Positions 50,345-59,400 of a stretch of 64,000 nucleotides of DNA are shown piece by piece. Below the pieces are notes generated by a model. That model was not told where the DNA came from, did not search any database, and saw nothing but the letters and a program-made list of their open reading frames with translations. The position numbers and the translations under genes are program-made. This DNA is from Spirochaetales bacterium. Lineage in GTDB: Bacteria > Spirochaetota > Spirochaetia > Treponematales > Treponemataceae. Position 1 is the stretch's first letter. The number at the start of each line of letters is the position of its first letter. The DNA lies in assembly GCA_029098225.1 (NCBI GenBank), contig JAQXNX010000011.1, forward strand, positions 124,001 through 188,000, read 5' to 3'.

Positions 50345-52270
50345 TTATAATTTTAACATATTTCCCAATTTATCATCCCATTCAGCTGGTGTGAAATGAA
50401 AAAGCCCTGCATAACTTGTAAAGGTCATTTCTCCAAAATATATTTTGCCTTTTATATTATATAAGTCAACTCTTACATGTTTAAAATTTTTACAAAGAAG
50501 CTCTGCAATTTCATTCATTTTATCAAAATTTTCAGGAACGGGAACATCATCTTTATCATATACATTTCCTGAATAGTTAAATTTCATATTATTCCAATTT
50601 AAATCAAAAAATGAATTATCTAATTCTTCTTTTTTATATCTATTACAACAATATAATATATATACAGGTTTTCCATTAAAACAAAAATATTTATAATCAG
50701 GAATATCATCGTCTATAGTATCGAGATATTTTTCTATAAGTATTTTAGGCTTTATTTTTTTATATTGCAATTCACCGGCAAATAAAGAATAATCTGTATT
50801 TAGCCATTCATTTACGGTTTTTCTTGCTATATCAATATCTAATTTACTTTTATCTTTAACTAAAATATTTGTTCCGGAACCATGATTTGTTTTTATAACA
50901 AAAGAATTTGGTAAAATTGAAAAATCTATATCATCAAATTTTTCATAAGTACCATAAAGTGGTATTAAGAAATCATCACCTATTTTATTTTTAATCCAAT
51001 CTCTAACAAGTATTTTATCTGATAAAATTGTTTTTTCTTCTGTATTATCATAAAGTCTCAGCCAAAACATTTTTTCAGAAAACGTTTTAGGATTTCTTAA
51101 ATTTAATTTTTTATTAAAACTTTTCTTATATTGAATTTTTAAATTTCTTTTATAATTTTTTAAATTTGACCAATCTATAACTGTATTATTAAGCTTATCT
51201 TGTTTTCTTTGTTTAGTATTTTCTTTAATAGTTATAATTTTCCTATATATTTTTCTTAAAATTGAAATTCTTTTTAATTTATTTCTTAAAATTTGTTTTA
51301 ATTCAAGTGGGACTTCATTATCGCGATCTGTTAAATTAACATAGTATGTTGTATTTAAAGGTATATTTTGTTCCACGATATCTGTTAGTAATGATGTAAG
51401 TAAATAATTATTCTTTGTATTCAATTCGTATTTGTTTACTATATCTTGATCTAGAACAAGATATTTCATTAACTGTTTATACATATAACTGAAATACCCG
51501 TTAAAGAAATCAAAGTATTGAGTATTCTTATAATATTTTCTCAAGAAATTATATTCGATTGTACCTTCAAGATTTCTTTTTAAATCAGAAGTTCCCTGCC
51601 ATATTCCATTTTCATGAATACGATAATAAGATAATAAATCAGACATTATATAAACTGGGCCGGTTTCCAGGTGTTGAATTCTTCTAAAATCATCACCTCT
51701 AAGGGCACAATTTTCAAATGTATCTACAGCATTTTTATAACATTCCGGAAGTCCATTAATAAAAATAGTGTTTCTGAACATTGTTGTAGAAGGATGAAAA
51801 TATGGAATCTGATTTTTAATTAAATCATCAAACGTATAGGTTTTATCAAGTAATTCTTTATCAATCAAAAACTCAGCCGGTTTATTATCTTTTAGGTATT
51901 GTGTATTTGCAGCACACATAGAGTATTCTTTATGGCTTTCAAGAAAATCAATTTGTTTTTGAAGATGATTTTCATCGAGCCAAACATCATCTCCATCCAG
52001 TAAAGAAAAATATTCACATTGAAGACCATCAAATAATCTATTACTATTTCCTAAACAACCTAAATTTTTATCAGAAATGCGTATTTCTATTTTACCGGGA
52101 TATTTCTCAGCATATTCTTTTAAGATTTCTTGAGTACCATCAGAAGAACAATCATCTCCAATTAAAATTTTATATTGATATGAAGTTTTTTGATTTAAAA
52201 CACTATTAATAGCTTCTCTTATATATTTTTCAAGATTGTAAGTCAGAATGACAACAATTAGTTTATACAT
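50345..52270 (-). CDS. GT2 glycosyltransferase fused to TupA-like ATP-grasp domain
   Basis: A 641-residue two-domain protein. The N-terminal GT2 (LIVVILTYNLEKYIREAINS, IGDDCSSDGTQEIL, LDGDDVW) covers about 1-230. A linker region follows, and the C-terminal TupA-like ATP-grasp domain lies at about 375-641 (NPKTFSEKMFWLRLYDN, VIKTNHGSGTNILVKD, VRVDLYNIKGKIYFGEMTF). TupA-type ligases add amino acids such as glutamate to uronic acid glycans. So this protein may attach a sugar and amidate it. The start at 52270 has GGAG upstream; the frame to 52282 is not needed. Confidence 0.85.
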   Translation of the reverse strand: MYKLIVVILTYNLEKYIREAINSVLNQKTSYQYKILIGDDCSSDGTQEILKEYAEKYPGKIEIRISDKNLGCLGNSNRLFDGLQCEYFSLLDGDDVWLDENHLQKQIDFLESHKEYSMCAANTQYLKDNKPAEFLIDKELLDKTYTFDDLIKNQIPYFHPSTTMFRNTIFINGLPECYKNAVDTFENCALRGDDFRRIQHLETGPVYIMSDLLSYYRIHENGIWQGTSDLKRNLEGTIEYNFLRKYYKNTQYFDFFNGYFSYMYKQLMKYLVLDQDIVNKYELNTKNNYLLTSLLTDIVEQNIPLNTTYYVNLTDRDNEVPLELKQILRNKLKRISILRKIYRKIITIKENTKQRKQDKLNNTVIDWSNLKNYKRNLKIQYKKSFNKKLNLRNPKTFSEKMFWLRLYDNTEEKTILSDKILVRDWIKNKIGDDFLIPLYGTYEKFDDIDFSILPNSFVIKTNHGSGTNILVKDKSKLDIDIARKTVNEWLNTDYSLFAGELQYKKIKPKILIEKYLDTIDDDIPDYKYFCFNGKPVYILYCCNRYKKEELDNSFFDLNWNNMKFNYSGNVYDKDDVPVPENFDKMNEIAELLCKNFKHVRVDLYNIKGKIYFGEMTFTSYAGLFHFTPAEWDDKLGNMLKL

Positions 52271-52322
52271 AAAAAACTCCAAAATAATTATTTTACTTGC
52301 TATACTAAACGATTAATGAAAA

Positions 52323-52556
52323 TTATTTGGCTATTAATTTAGCAATTGCATCTACTGACTCAAAATTTTCAGGAATAATATCATCTCCATCAAGTTCTAT
52401 TCCAAATATTTCTTCAAGAGAAGCAATTAGATCTACAATATCAAAAGAGTCAATTACTCCAGAATCCAGAAGATTTACTGATGTATCTTCTGGAATAACA
52501 ACATCTGTTTTCTTTTCTTTCAACATACTAAGAATTTTTTTATTTACTTCGTTCAT
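52323..52556 (-). CDS. Acyl carrier protein
   Basis: A 77-residue acidic four-helix carrier protein. The phosphopantetheine serine is in LLDSGVIDSFDIVDLIASLE (the Ser of DSFD, near residue 35). It begins immediately after the adenylation enzyme (no gap), like DltC after DltA-type genes. Together they would activate and carry an acyl or aminoacyl group for transfer to a sugar. It is probably dedicated to this cluster rather than to fatty-acid synthesis. Confidence 0.92.
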   Translation of the reverse strand: MNEVNKKILSMLKEKKTDVVIPEDTSVNLLDSGVIDSFDIVDLIASLEEIFGIELDGDDIIPENFESVDAIAKLIAK

Positions 52557-54074
52557 TTATTTTTCCTCCAGAGATTTTTTTAATAACGATCTATCGATTT
52601 TACCATTTAAATTATATGGCATACTATCAAGTTTTACACAATTATTTGGAATCATATATTCAGGAAGAGATTTTTTTAGAGAATTAATAATATCTTCCAC
52701 TTGTACTTTTCCTGTATAAAATAAAATAATTTTACTTTTTTCTATATTATATAGGCAACAATTCTGCTCAACACCTTCTACAGCACTAACAGAAGTCTCA
52801 ATCTCACCAAGCTCTATTCTATGCCCCATATGTTTTATCTGAAAATCCTTACGACCTAAATAAATCAATTCATTTCTGTCATTATATTTAACAATATCTC
52901 CAGTACGATATATTATTTCTCTATATGTATTGTTTAGCGGATTTTGTACAAAAACTTCGTTCGTTTTTTCTGGATTATTGTAATAACCATATGCTAAAAA
53001 TGAACCACGAACACAAAGTTCACCTTGCTCATTTTTTGCTACTCTTTCATTATTTTCATTCAAAATTATAGATTCACAATTATTGCAAGCATCCCCAATA
53101 GGAATTGATTCATTATTTGAAAATTCTCTTTTTACAATATAGTAATTGCAAATATCGGTAGTTTCTGTGGGTCCAAATAAATTTGCAAACAAGGCATCAG
53201 GTAATATCTTTTTCCACATATTAAACTGTTTTACAGGCATTGGTTCTCCTGCAAAAAGAACTTTCTTTATACAAGAAATATCCCTCTTTCCCAAAGCTTT
53301 TAAATTCGCAACCAAACATAAAGCTGAAGGTACCCAATAAATCGTATTTATCTTACGCTCTGCAATATATTCCAATAGTTTTACAGGAAATGTAAATAAT
53401 TGTTTCGGAATAATATACATTGTTGCTGAACTTGAAACTGTGGCAAAAATATCTGTTACAGACATACTAAAATAAAAAGGAGTCTGATTTCCTATAATCG
53501 AATTTTCATTAAAATCAAAAGTATCTCTAACCCATTCCGTATAGGCTATAACACTTTTATGAGAAATAATCACGCCTTTAGGGATTCCTGTAGAACCAGA
53601 AGTAAACAATACATAAGCAACATCAGTATCAAGAATTTTCTTGTGTTGTTCAGAAAGAATATCAAATTCTGACTGTATAGATTTTTCAATATTATTAATT
53701 ACAATGATACAATCATCTTGAAGTAATTCTTTTACAAAATTTACATGAACAGAATCTGTCAAAACTATTTTTGGCTTTAATGTCTCAAAAATTTTCTCAA
53801 TTCTATCTTTTGGCATTTGAGTGTCTATGATTGTATAAAAATTCCCAGAATACAGTACTCCAAACATACAAGTAAGACATTCAATTGTTTTATCAAGAAA
53901 TATAACAACTGGATGTTTAAATAAATTACGCTTAACTATCGCAATTGCGATATTTTTTGATTCTATCTGAAAGTCACAAAATTTTATTTTGCGATTACCA
54001 TCTTCAAATGCAATTTTATCTGGAAAACGAGTTACCGAATTATCAAGGTAATCAGTTACTAATCTCATCTGCAT
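52557..54074 (-). CDS. Acyl/amino-acid adenylation enzyme (DltA-like)
   Basis: An ANL-superfamily AMP-forming ligase of 505 residues. It has the P-loop YVLFTSGSTGIPKGVIISHK, the adenylate motif ANLFGPTETTDIC, IYRTGDIVKYNDRNELIYLG and the C-terminal lysine in YNLNGKIDRSLL. The hinge FQIKHMGHRIELGEIE is typical of NRPS/DltA-type adenylating enzymes. The start is set at 54074, where GGAGG lies upstream within the overlapping acyltransferase gene. It should load the acyl carrier protein encoded next. The substrate (amino acid or hydroxy acid) is not predictable by eye. Confidence 0.9.
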   Translation of the reverse strand: MQMRLVTDYLDNSVTRFPDKIAFEDGNRKIKFCDFQIESKNIAIAIVKRNLFKHPVVIFLDKTIECLTCMFGVLYSGNFYTIIDTQMPKDRIEKIFETLKPKIVLTDSVHVNFVKELLQDDCIIVINNIEKSIQSEFDILSEQHKKILDTDVAYVLFTSGSTGIPKGVIISHKSVIAYTEWVRDTFDFNENSIIGNQTPFYFSMSVTDIFATVSSSATMYIIPKQLFTFPVKLLEYIAERKINTIYWVPSALCLVANLKALGKRDISCIKKVLFAGEPMPVKQFNMWKKILPDALFANLFGPTETTDICNYYIVKREFSNNESIPIGDACNNCESIILNENNERVAKNEQGELCVRGSFLAYGYYNNPEKTNEVFVQNPLNNTYREIIYRTGDIVKYNDRNELIYLGRKDFQIKHMGHRIELGEIETSVSAVEGVEQNCCLYNIEKSKIILFYTGKVQVEDIINSLKKSLPEYMIPNNCVKLDSMPYNLNGKIDRSLLKKSLEEK

Positions 54075-54897
54075 GAGTATGTCCTCCATTCCAGTCTATT
54101 GTATAATTTTCAAAATGATACATATTCCTACCATTATTAGTCAACAAATCATTTTTTACAATCATAAAAGCATCAACACAATTCATGATTTTTAATTGAG
54201 TTTCATTCCATAGAATTTTATGCAGCACGTTCTTTTCTTCAAAAAAAGAATCTGGCATATATTCTGAAGAATTAATTAAAAGGTCGCGAACATACATAAC
54301 ATAGTTTCTGTTAGTTTTATTTCCATCAAAATCAATATAGTTGCCTCTAAAATTTTTATAATATCTATACGGCACTTGCAAGGATTCTTCAACATAATGT
54401 AAAAAGGTAAAACCTCTTTGTACAGGGACATCTAGAAATAAAATCTTTGCATTATTACGATGCATATATCCAAACGGCGAATACTGTCCCCAGCAATCCA
54501 CATTATTCATTTCAGAAAGAATTTTTGCATCTTTTCCCCATACCATAAACGAATACATTGGATGCTGAGTACGAATAAAATCTGTACGATTCTGTAATAT
54601 CCAATTTGGCAAGCTACCTACTTTTCCAAGTGTTTTTCGAGCATTAAAAGCAATACCTTTGTTAAAATCCCAAGTAAAAATTGGAAAAAGCAATGTTCCA
54701 TCATTACCAACAGCCGATTTAAAACTGTCTACTAATTTATTCAAGAATTCATTTCGTTTTTCAATTGTTGATATTCCAATTATTTTTCTAGCATATAATA
54801 AAAGTTGTGTAATATCAGAAGGAATATATAAAATATCCCCTTTTAAAATACCTATTTTCCGTAATTTTTCTAATAAATCTTCAAACATATAACTCAT
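54052..54897 (-). CDS. AAC(3)-family N-acyltransferase
   Basis: A 281-residue protein of the aminoglycoside 3-N-acetyltransferase fold. It has KIGILKGDILYIPSDITQLL, NDGTLLFPIFTWDFNKG, and FIRTQHPMYSFMVWG, whose His is the catalytic-site type. In glycan loci this family N-acylates amino sugars rather than drugs. The ATG at 54897 overlaps the methyltransferase stop as ATGA, favouring this start over 54930. Next to an acyl carrier protein and adenylation enzyme it may use a carrier-bound acyl donor. Drug resistance is unlikely from context. Confidence 0.85.
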   Translation of the reverse strand: MSYMFEDLLEKLRKIGILKGDILYIPSDITQLLLYARKIIGISTIEKRNEFLNKLVDSFKSAVGNDGTLLFPIFTWDFNKGIAFNARKTLGKVGSLPNWILQNRTDFIRTQHPMYSFMVWGKDAKILSEMNNVDCWGQYSPFGYMHRNNAKILFLDVPVQRGFTFLHYVEESLQVPYRYYKNFRGNYIDFDGNKTNRNYVMYVRDLLINSSEYMPDSFFEEKNVLHKILWNETQLKIMNCVDAFMIVKNDLLTNNGRNMYHFENYTIDWNGGHTHADEISN

Positions 54898-55574
54898 TTT
54901 TTTGTAACAACAAAATCCCACCAAGCCCAATTTATTTTATAAGGTTCTATTTGTTCATGAAGCTTATGTTCAAGAAATTCAATTCTAAAATCTTTAAAAA
55001 TCTCTCTTATATGTTTTTCATCAGAAAAATGAACATTTCCAAGCTCATTAAAATACCCTTCTTTAAAAACTAAAGTATTTGAATCAATAACATCTGCTTT
55101 ATATTGCTTATTCTTAAAAAACTCATTTTCTGTGGAAAACCAGTCCATACCTATATATATTCCACCACATTTCAAATACTTTTTTGAAAGTTCAACAACT
55201 TTTTTTATATCTTCTGTTGAATTATGTGTAACTGAGCTACGATCAATAATAACGTCAACACCACCATTATTATATAAGTTCTCAAAGAAAAAACTTTTTG
55301 TAAAATCTGCTTGAGCAAAATGACAATTATTTTGGAAAAATTGTTCTGATAATTTCCTAACCATAGTTTCACTTCCCTCGAGACCATAATAATCAACACC
55401 CAAAGAAATAAAATATGGAACATTAGCACCCGCACCACAGCCAAGTTCCAAAACTTTCATTCCTTCATGTAAATCACAATATCTATGAGTCAATGAAATT
55501 ACATGACTCCAAGGCCATACAGATAAATGTGTATTTTTTGAATACGCCGTTTCCCATTCTTTTGAAAATCCCAT
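54894..55574 (-). CDS. SAM-dependent methyltransferase
   Basis: A 226-residue class I methyltransferase. The SAM-binding motif I is VLELGCGAGANVPYF (about 40-54), with YYGLEGSETMV as the acidic end of strand 2 and DVIIDRSSVTHNS as motif post-II. Its context (acyl transfer module inside a nonulosonate cluster) suggests methylation of the sugar or its acyl chain. It starts 1 base after the DUF4910 gene and is coupled to the next gene through ATGA. Confidence 0.9.
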   Translation of the reverse strand: MGFSKEWETAYSKNTHLSVWPWSHVISLTHRYCDLHEGMKVLELGCGAGANVPYFISLGVDYYGLEGSETMVRKLSEQFFQNNCHFAQADFTKSFFFENLYNNGGVDVIIDRSSVTHNSTEDIKKVVELSKKYLKCGGIYIGMDWFSTENEFFKNKQYKADVIDSNTLVFKEGYFNELGNVHFSDEKHIREIFKDFRIEFLEHKLHEQIEPYKINWAWWDFVVTKK

Positions 55575-55575
55575 A

Positions 55576-56877
55576 TTAAACTACCTCTTTTATAAGATTA
55601 TTTTCTTTAAGTTTCTTTAAAGTTTCAATTATTTCTTCAATTGAAACTTTAATAATATTACTTACATCAATTAAATCATTTTTACCATTTAAATAGGAAA
55701 TAAGATTCTTTAATCTAAAAACTTCGTCATATTGCCCTTTTCTTGAAACGGTAGGATAAAGTCCTCGTTTACCAAGTTGTGGCTCACACAGACAAGTCAT
55801 TTTATAATTAGCATTCCATTCCAAAGCTGTAATACATTTAGAAATAACATCAAAACTTCCTTGTAAACCTGAAGGAGATATAAGCGAAAGGTTATCAGCC
55901 GACGTATGATACTCTGGATATTTACTATATAAAGAACGAGAAAAACCTACTACAGGCAAATCTATTCCTGGTGCGCTATAACGCCGCTCATCAGATCCAG
56001 ATATTAAGAATGAATATTTTTTGTATTCTGGAAAATGAAAAGAAAGCACATTTTGCAAAACTTTATCTGCAAGAGTATTTCCATAAGCAGTAGGCATATA
56101 GGAATATGTTCTGTCATCACCTACACATGTAAGATTAAAGCCTGCAATTACATTATTTTGTAATTCTTTGTAATTTTTACTTAGATATGTAATCGAACCA
56201 ATTGTTTCAGGAATATAAATCAAGCGATATGTATATTTTCGTTTTTTGAGGTTTTTCAGCCATTTAGCAAGAGTAATTGATACACAAGGACCTGAAAGCT
56301 CGTTATTTGCCAAGGATGGATGACATATATATGTGGAAATAAAAATTTCTTTATTATTTTTCTCTGTAGAGGGAATAATTATTTCGCCATAGGTAAGAGA
56401 ACCGTTTTCTAGTGTACTGTCAATATAAATTTCAAATTCATCGTTACCTGAATAAGTACTAAGCATTTGAATCTTCTGATTTTCTGAAATACAAAAACCG
56501 TAGCGTTCTTTATAATATGAAGTAATGTAAGGTATTACATCAGGCTGCTCGGGTTCAGTATAAATAAATGACATTAATTCATTTAGCGTTACTGTTTTAT
56601 GAACTGGAATAGAATATCCCATTACATGTAAATTTGTTTCAGAAAAATCTATAATTTTACTTCCATTTTTATCTTTTACCCAAGCATCTGTAATATTCCA
56701 TTCTTTTGGAACTGTCCAGTCGAAGACTTGTGTACCACTTGGGACTTCCTTGATTTTAAGTTCAGGAACTTCTCTTTGAAGTATTTTTAGAGTCTTACGG
56801 ACTCCGTTACCAGTTATACTTCGACAAATTGGAAAAAGTTCTGCAGCTAAATTATATGCGTATTCACCTTGAGTCAT
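55576..56877 (-). CDS. DUF4910/DUF2172 aminopeptidase-like metallohydrolase
   Basis: A 433-residue protein with an M28-peptidase-like zinc fold. Motifs are YICHPSLANNELSGP, IPETIGSITYL, GSDERRYSAPGIDLPVVGFSR and YPEYHTSADNLS, carrying the expected metal-binding His/Asp/Glu. A winged-helix-like C-terminus lies at about 375-433. The family is common in bacterial glycan and nonulosonate clusters, and no reaction is established to my knowledge. It might remove an amide (for example an N-acyl group) during sugar tailoring. It leads the block 56877 to 52323. Confidence 0.88.
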   Translation of the reverse strand: MTQGEYAYNLAAELFPICRSITGNGVRKTLKILQREVPELKIKEVPSGTQVFDWTVPKEWNITDAWVKDKNGSKIIDFSETNLHVMGYSIPVHKTVTLNELMSFIYTEPEQPDVIPYITSYYKERYGFCISENQKIQMLSTYSGNDEFEIYIDSTLENGSLTYGEIIIPSTEKNNKEIFISTYICHPSLANNELSGPCVSITLAKWLKNLKKRKYTYRLIYIPETIGSITYLSKNYKELQNNVIAGFNLTCVGDDRTYSYMPTAYGNTLADKVLQNVLSFHFPEYKKYSFLISGSDERRYSAPGIDLPVVGFSRSLYSKYPEYHTSADNLSLISPSGLQGSFDVISKCITALEWNANYKMTCLCEPQLGKRGLYPTVSRKGQYDEVFRLKNLISYLNGKNDLIDVSNIIKVSIEEIIETLKKLKENNLIKEVV

Positions 56878-56961
56878 ATGTATATTATTATACAGTTTTT
56901 ATAATTTTTGTGTAGATATTTTTTTCAATTTTTATCAAGCAACAAATACTACTATTTCAGA

Positions 56962-57969
56962 CTACTTAATGTAATTGATGGGCTCACCAAACTTATAATC
57001 CCTATCACTTGTTTTTCCCAAAAGTTCTGGCAAAAACTTCGGACTACATCCATTATTCGGACGAACGGAACGAATGTTATTTTCTGTAAATAATTCACCT
57101 TTTTTAATATCTTTACATGCAAAAAGCGAACGAGCAAAATGCCGATCCTTATTGATTTTTTCAGTAAATTCATAACTTACTTTTCCAAGACTAGCCTCGG
57201 TTTCTCGAATTCGTTTTACCATTATTGCAAATTCTTCTTTATTCATAGAAAAAGACGAATCCGGACCTCCAATACTACGATCTGTTATGAAATGCTTTTC
57301 AATTGCAGTAGCACCGAGAGCAACTGCAGTACAAGGACAAATATCTCCGATAGTATGATCTGAAAGTCCTGCTTTTACACCCCAACATTTTGCCATATCT
57401 GGAATTGTAAGGATATTTGCATCTTCAATTTTTGCAGGATATTCTGAAGTACATTTTAAAAGCGTAATATCATGATTTCCTACCCTTCTACAAGCTTCAA
57501 CTGCATCAGTAATCTCATCTTTATTTGCAATCCCTGTAGAAATAATCATAGGTTTACCTTTTGATGCAGCATATTCAATAAGAGGTATATCTGTAATTTC
57601 AAAAGAAGCAATTTTATAAATCGGATTATCAAGTTCTTCAAGAAAATCTACAGCAGTTTTATCAAATGGTGTAGAAAAAACAATTAAACCTAAAGAACGT
57701 GCATAATCAAAAAGTTCTTTATGCCATTCCCAAGGTGTATATGCCTGCTGATATAGTTTATAGAGTGTTGTACCGTCCCAAAGTGTTCCTTGTTTTATTT
57801 GGAAATACTCATTATCGCAATTCAAAGTTATTGTATCAGCTGTATAAGTCTGAAATTTTACGGCATCAGCCCCGGCTTCCTTTGCAGCTTTTATTATAGA
57901 GAATGCATTATCAATTTTATGATTATGATTTGCCGACATTTCGGCAATTATGAAGGTTTTATTTGTCAT
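56962..57969 (-). CDS. pseI: Pseudaminic acid synthase
   Basis: A NeuB-family enzyme condensing phosphoenolpyruvate with a 6-deoxy-diacetamido-hexose to give pseudaminic acid. Its 335 residues show FIIAEMSANHNHKIDNA, VKFQTYTADTITL, SDHTIGD and a C-terminal antifreeze-like SAF domain (FTENNIRSVRPNNGCSPKFL). The ANHNH/TADTITL pattern is that of PseI rather than NeuB or LegI. It lies 13 bases downstream of the AbiEii toxin gene, so the AbiE promoter may drive it. Confidence 0.95.
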   Translation of the reverse strand: MTNKTFIIAEMSANHNHKIDNAFSIIKAAKEAGADAVKFQTYTADTITLNCDNEYFQIKQGTLWDGTTLYKLYQQAYTPWEWHKELFDYARSLGLIVFSTPFDKTAVDFLEELDNPIYKIASFEITDIPLIEYAASKGKPMIISTGIANKDEITDAVEACRRVGNHDITLLKCTSEYPAKIEDANILTIPDMAKCWGVKAGLSDHTIGDICPCTAVALGATAIEKHFITDRSIGGPDSSFSMNKEEFAIMVKRIRETEASLGKVSYEFTEKINKDRHFARSLFACKDIKKGELFTENNIRSVRPNNGCSPKFLPELLGKTSDRDYKFGEPINYIK

Positions 57970-57982
57970 TTTAAAAGTCCCA

Positions 57983-58918
57983 TTAACCTTGAATCTGCTT
58001 TACTAATTTAGAATAATACTCCAGTACGAGAGAATAATTTATAATATCCGAGTTTTTGTAAACCATGTTGATTACAAAATCAGAAAATTCTTTCTCATAA
58101 AGCGAATCTGACTTAATTTTTAAAAGTGTCATATCTGCAAATTCCTTTAAAGAAAGGGAGTTTGTCTTATCTCCTCTATTTTTATCATCATCGTATATTT
58201 TTAAGATTAAACTATAAAATTCATCTTCATTTTCAAAAATAACATTTTGCAGCTTGAATAAATCATACAAGTGCCTGACAATTGTTGGGTCATTCTTTTT
58301 TTTGTCTTTTGATTTTCTGTCTTTGCAGTCAGCTCGCCACAAGAACGCGCTGAATTTATTTGCGGCTGTTTCTAGAGGAGAAAGACAATTAATAGTGACC
58401 AAGTTGCCGTTAGAAAGGTATTCATCTATCCACGAAAAAATCGGTCTTTTTATAGGGGAAAGTCTAATTGGCTTTGCGGAAATCTCTATTTTAACCTGCT
58501 GTCTTAAGCTTTTGTCATCAAAAAGCTTTGGATAGTCAACATAAAATGAAAAAAATCTGCTTTCGTTTCCGATTATCATTCCATCTTGCGAAACTTTTAA
58601 TATATCCGTCTCATCAATTTTCTTGAACAATTCATTTCTAAAATTGCGATACACCGAACGTGAATCTTCAGAGTCTGCTAAGACCATGAAATCAATGTCT
58701 TCTGAAAATCTGTTTATGATTTTAAAGCCTTTTGATAAAGATGTACCGCCCGTAAAAATCACATTGAATGAATCCGTCTGAAAACAGGCAATGATCTTGA
58801 GCAACTCAACGACATAATAGTCTTTTTCAATGTAGGCTGGATTTATACCTACAGCAAGAGAAGTTTCTTCTATAAGATTTTTATCTAACTTTTGCATATC
58901 GAATACTTGCGTCTCCAT
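57983..58918 (-). CDS. AbiEii-type nucleotidyltransferase toxin
   Basis: A 311-residue nucleotidyltransferase of the AbiEii/AbiGii family (type IV toxin or abortive-infection effector). The motif GGTSLSKGFKIINRFSEDID carries the GS-x10-DxD-like catalytic site. A KIEISAKPIRLSPIKRP segment and a C-terminal helical region follow. It overlaps the antitoxin gene by 38 bases. Members add nucleotides to tRNA or similar targets. It is inserted between pseH and pseI, and its 3' end is 13 bases from pseI. Confidence 0.9.
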   Translation of the reverse strand: METQVFDMQKLDKNLIEETSLAVGINPAYIEKDYYVVELLKIIACFQTDSFNVIFTGGTSLSKGFKIINRFSEDIDFMVLADSEDSRSVYRNFRNELFKKIDETDILKVSQDGMIIGNESRFFSFYVDYPKLFDDKSLRQQVKIEISAKPIRLSPIKRPIFSWIDEYLSNGNLVTINCLSPLETAANKFSAFLWRADCKDRKSKDKKKNDPTIVRHLYDLFKLQNVIFENEDEFYSLILKIYDDDKNRGDKTNSLSLKEFADMTLLKIKSDSLYEKEFSDFVINMVYKNSDIINYSLVLEYYSKLVKQIQG

Positions 58919-59291
58919 ACGAAAGTTTTCTATTAATCCGTTTATCTACTCCAACAACATAAATATTAGGAACCTGTGTAGACTGACGCGAATTATATGC
59001 AATTTCATATTTTGTTGGTAAAACTTCCACGCCAAGTTTTGTTAATACAACCTCGGCAATAGTCCTAAGGTCTGAAAAAGGCAATATTTTACCAGTGTAT
59101 TGTGACACTCGTGTTTTTACATACACACCATAGCCAATTTTTACAAGGAACTGCTCTCTTGTCAACTGTCGAAGAACTCTTCCAACCTGATCTCTGTCAG
59201 AAAGATCAAAAAAATCAGCAGGCATGAAGACAAAGTCCTGCGAATTAGAGATTCTTGATTTTATTTGATTACTTAGAGTTTCTCTTGGCAT
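58881..59291 (-). CDS. AbiEi-like antitoxin/regulator (DUF6088)
   Basis: A 136-residue protein with a winged-helix start (SNQIKSRISNSQDFVFMPAD and a DQVGRVLRQLTREQFLVKI helix) and a short C-terminal sheet. It is the usual partner of AbiEii-type toxins and represses its own promoter. The ATG at 59291 has AAGGAG nearby; the frame to 59318 adds Cys-rich residues before the start and is not preferred. A near-consensus promoter lies at 59330-59358. Confidence 0.85.
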   Translation of the reverse strand: MPRETLSNQIKSRISNSQDFVFMPADFFDLSDRDQVGRVLRQLTREQFLVKIGYGVYVKTRVSQYTGKILPFSDLRTIAEVVLTKLGVEVLPTKYEIAYNSRQSTQVPNIYVVGVDKRINRKLSYGDASIRYAKVR

Positions 59292-59329
59292 ATTGCACTC
59301 CTTGCAAAAATACGACACTTATTATTTAT

Positions 59330-59358
59330 ATTATATTTTTGAAAGGAAAGTCCGTCAA
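59330..59358 (-). promoter_or_regulatory. Near-consensus promoter of the AbiE pair
   Basis: On the minus strand TTGACG (59353-59358) and TATAAT (59330-59335) are separated by exactly 17 bases, 5/6 and 6/6 matches to sigma-70 consensus. It lies about 39 bases upstream of the antitoxin ATG. It is the best promoter seen in the glycan region and, through the 13-base gap to pseI, could also drive pseI and beyond. Confidence 0.8.
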
Positions 59359-59400
59359 GTTTATTTATTAAATAAGAGTTCAAAGAAAGTTATCTGATAT

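Noticed and set aside
54052..54897. Aminoglycoside resistance gene
   Set aside because: Although it has the AAC(3) fold, it is coupled to a methyltransferase, carrier protein and adenylation enzyme within a glycan cluster, so sugar N-acylation is far more likely.
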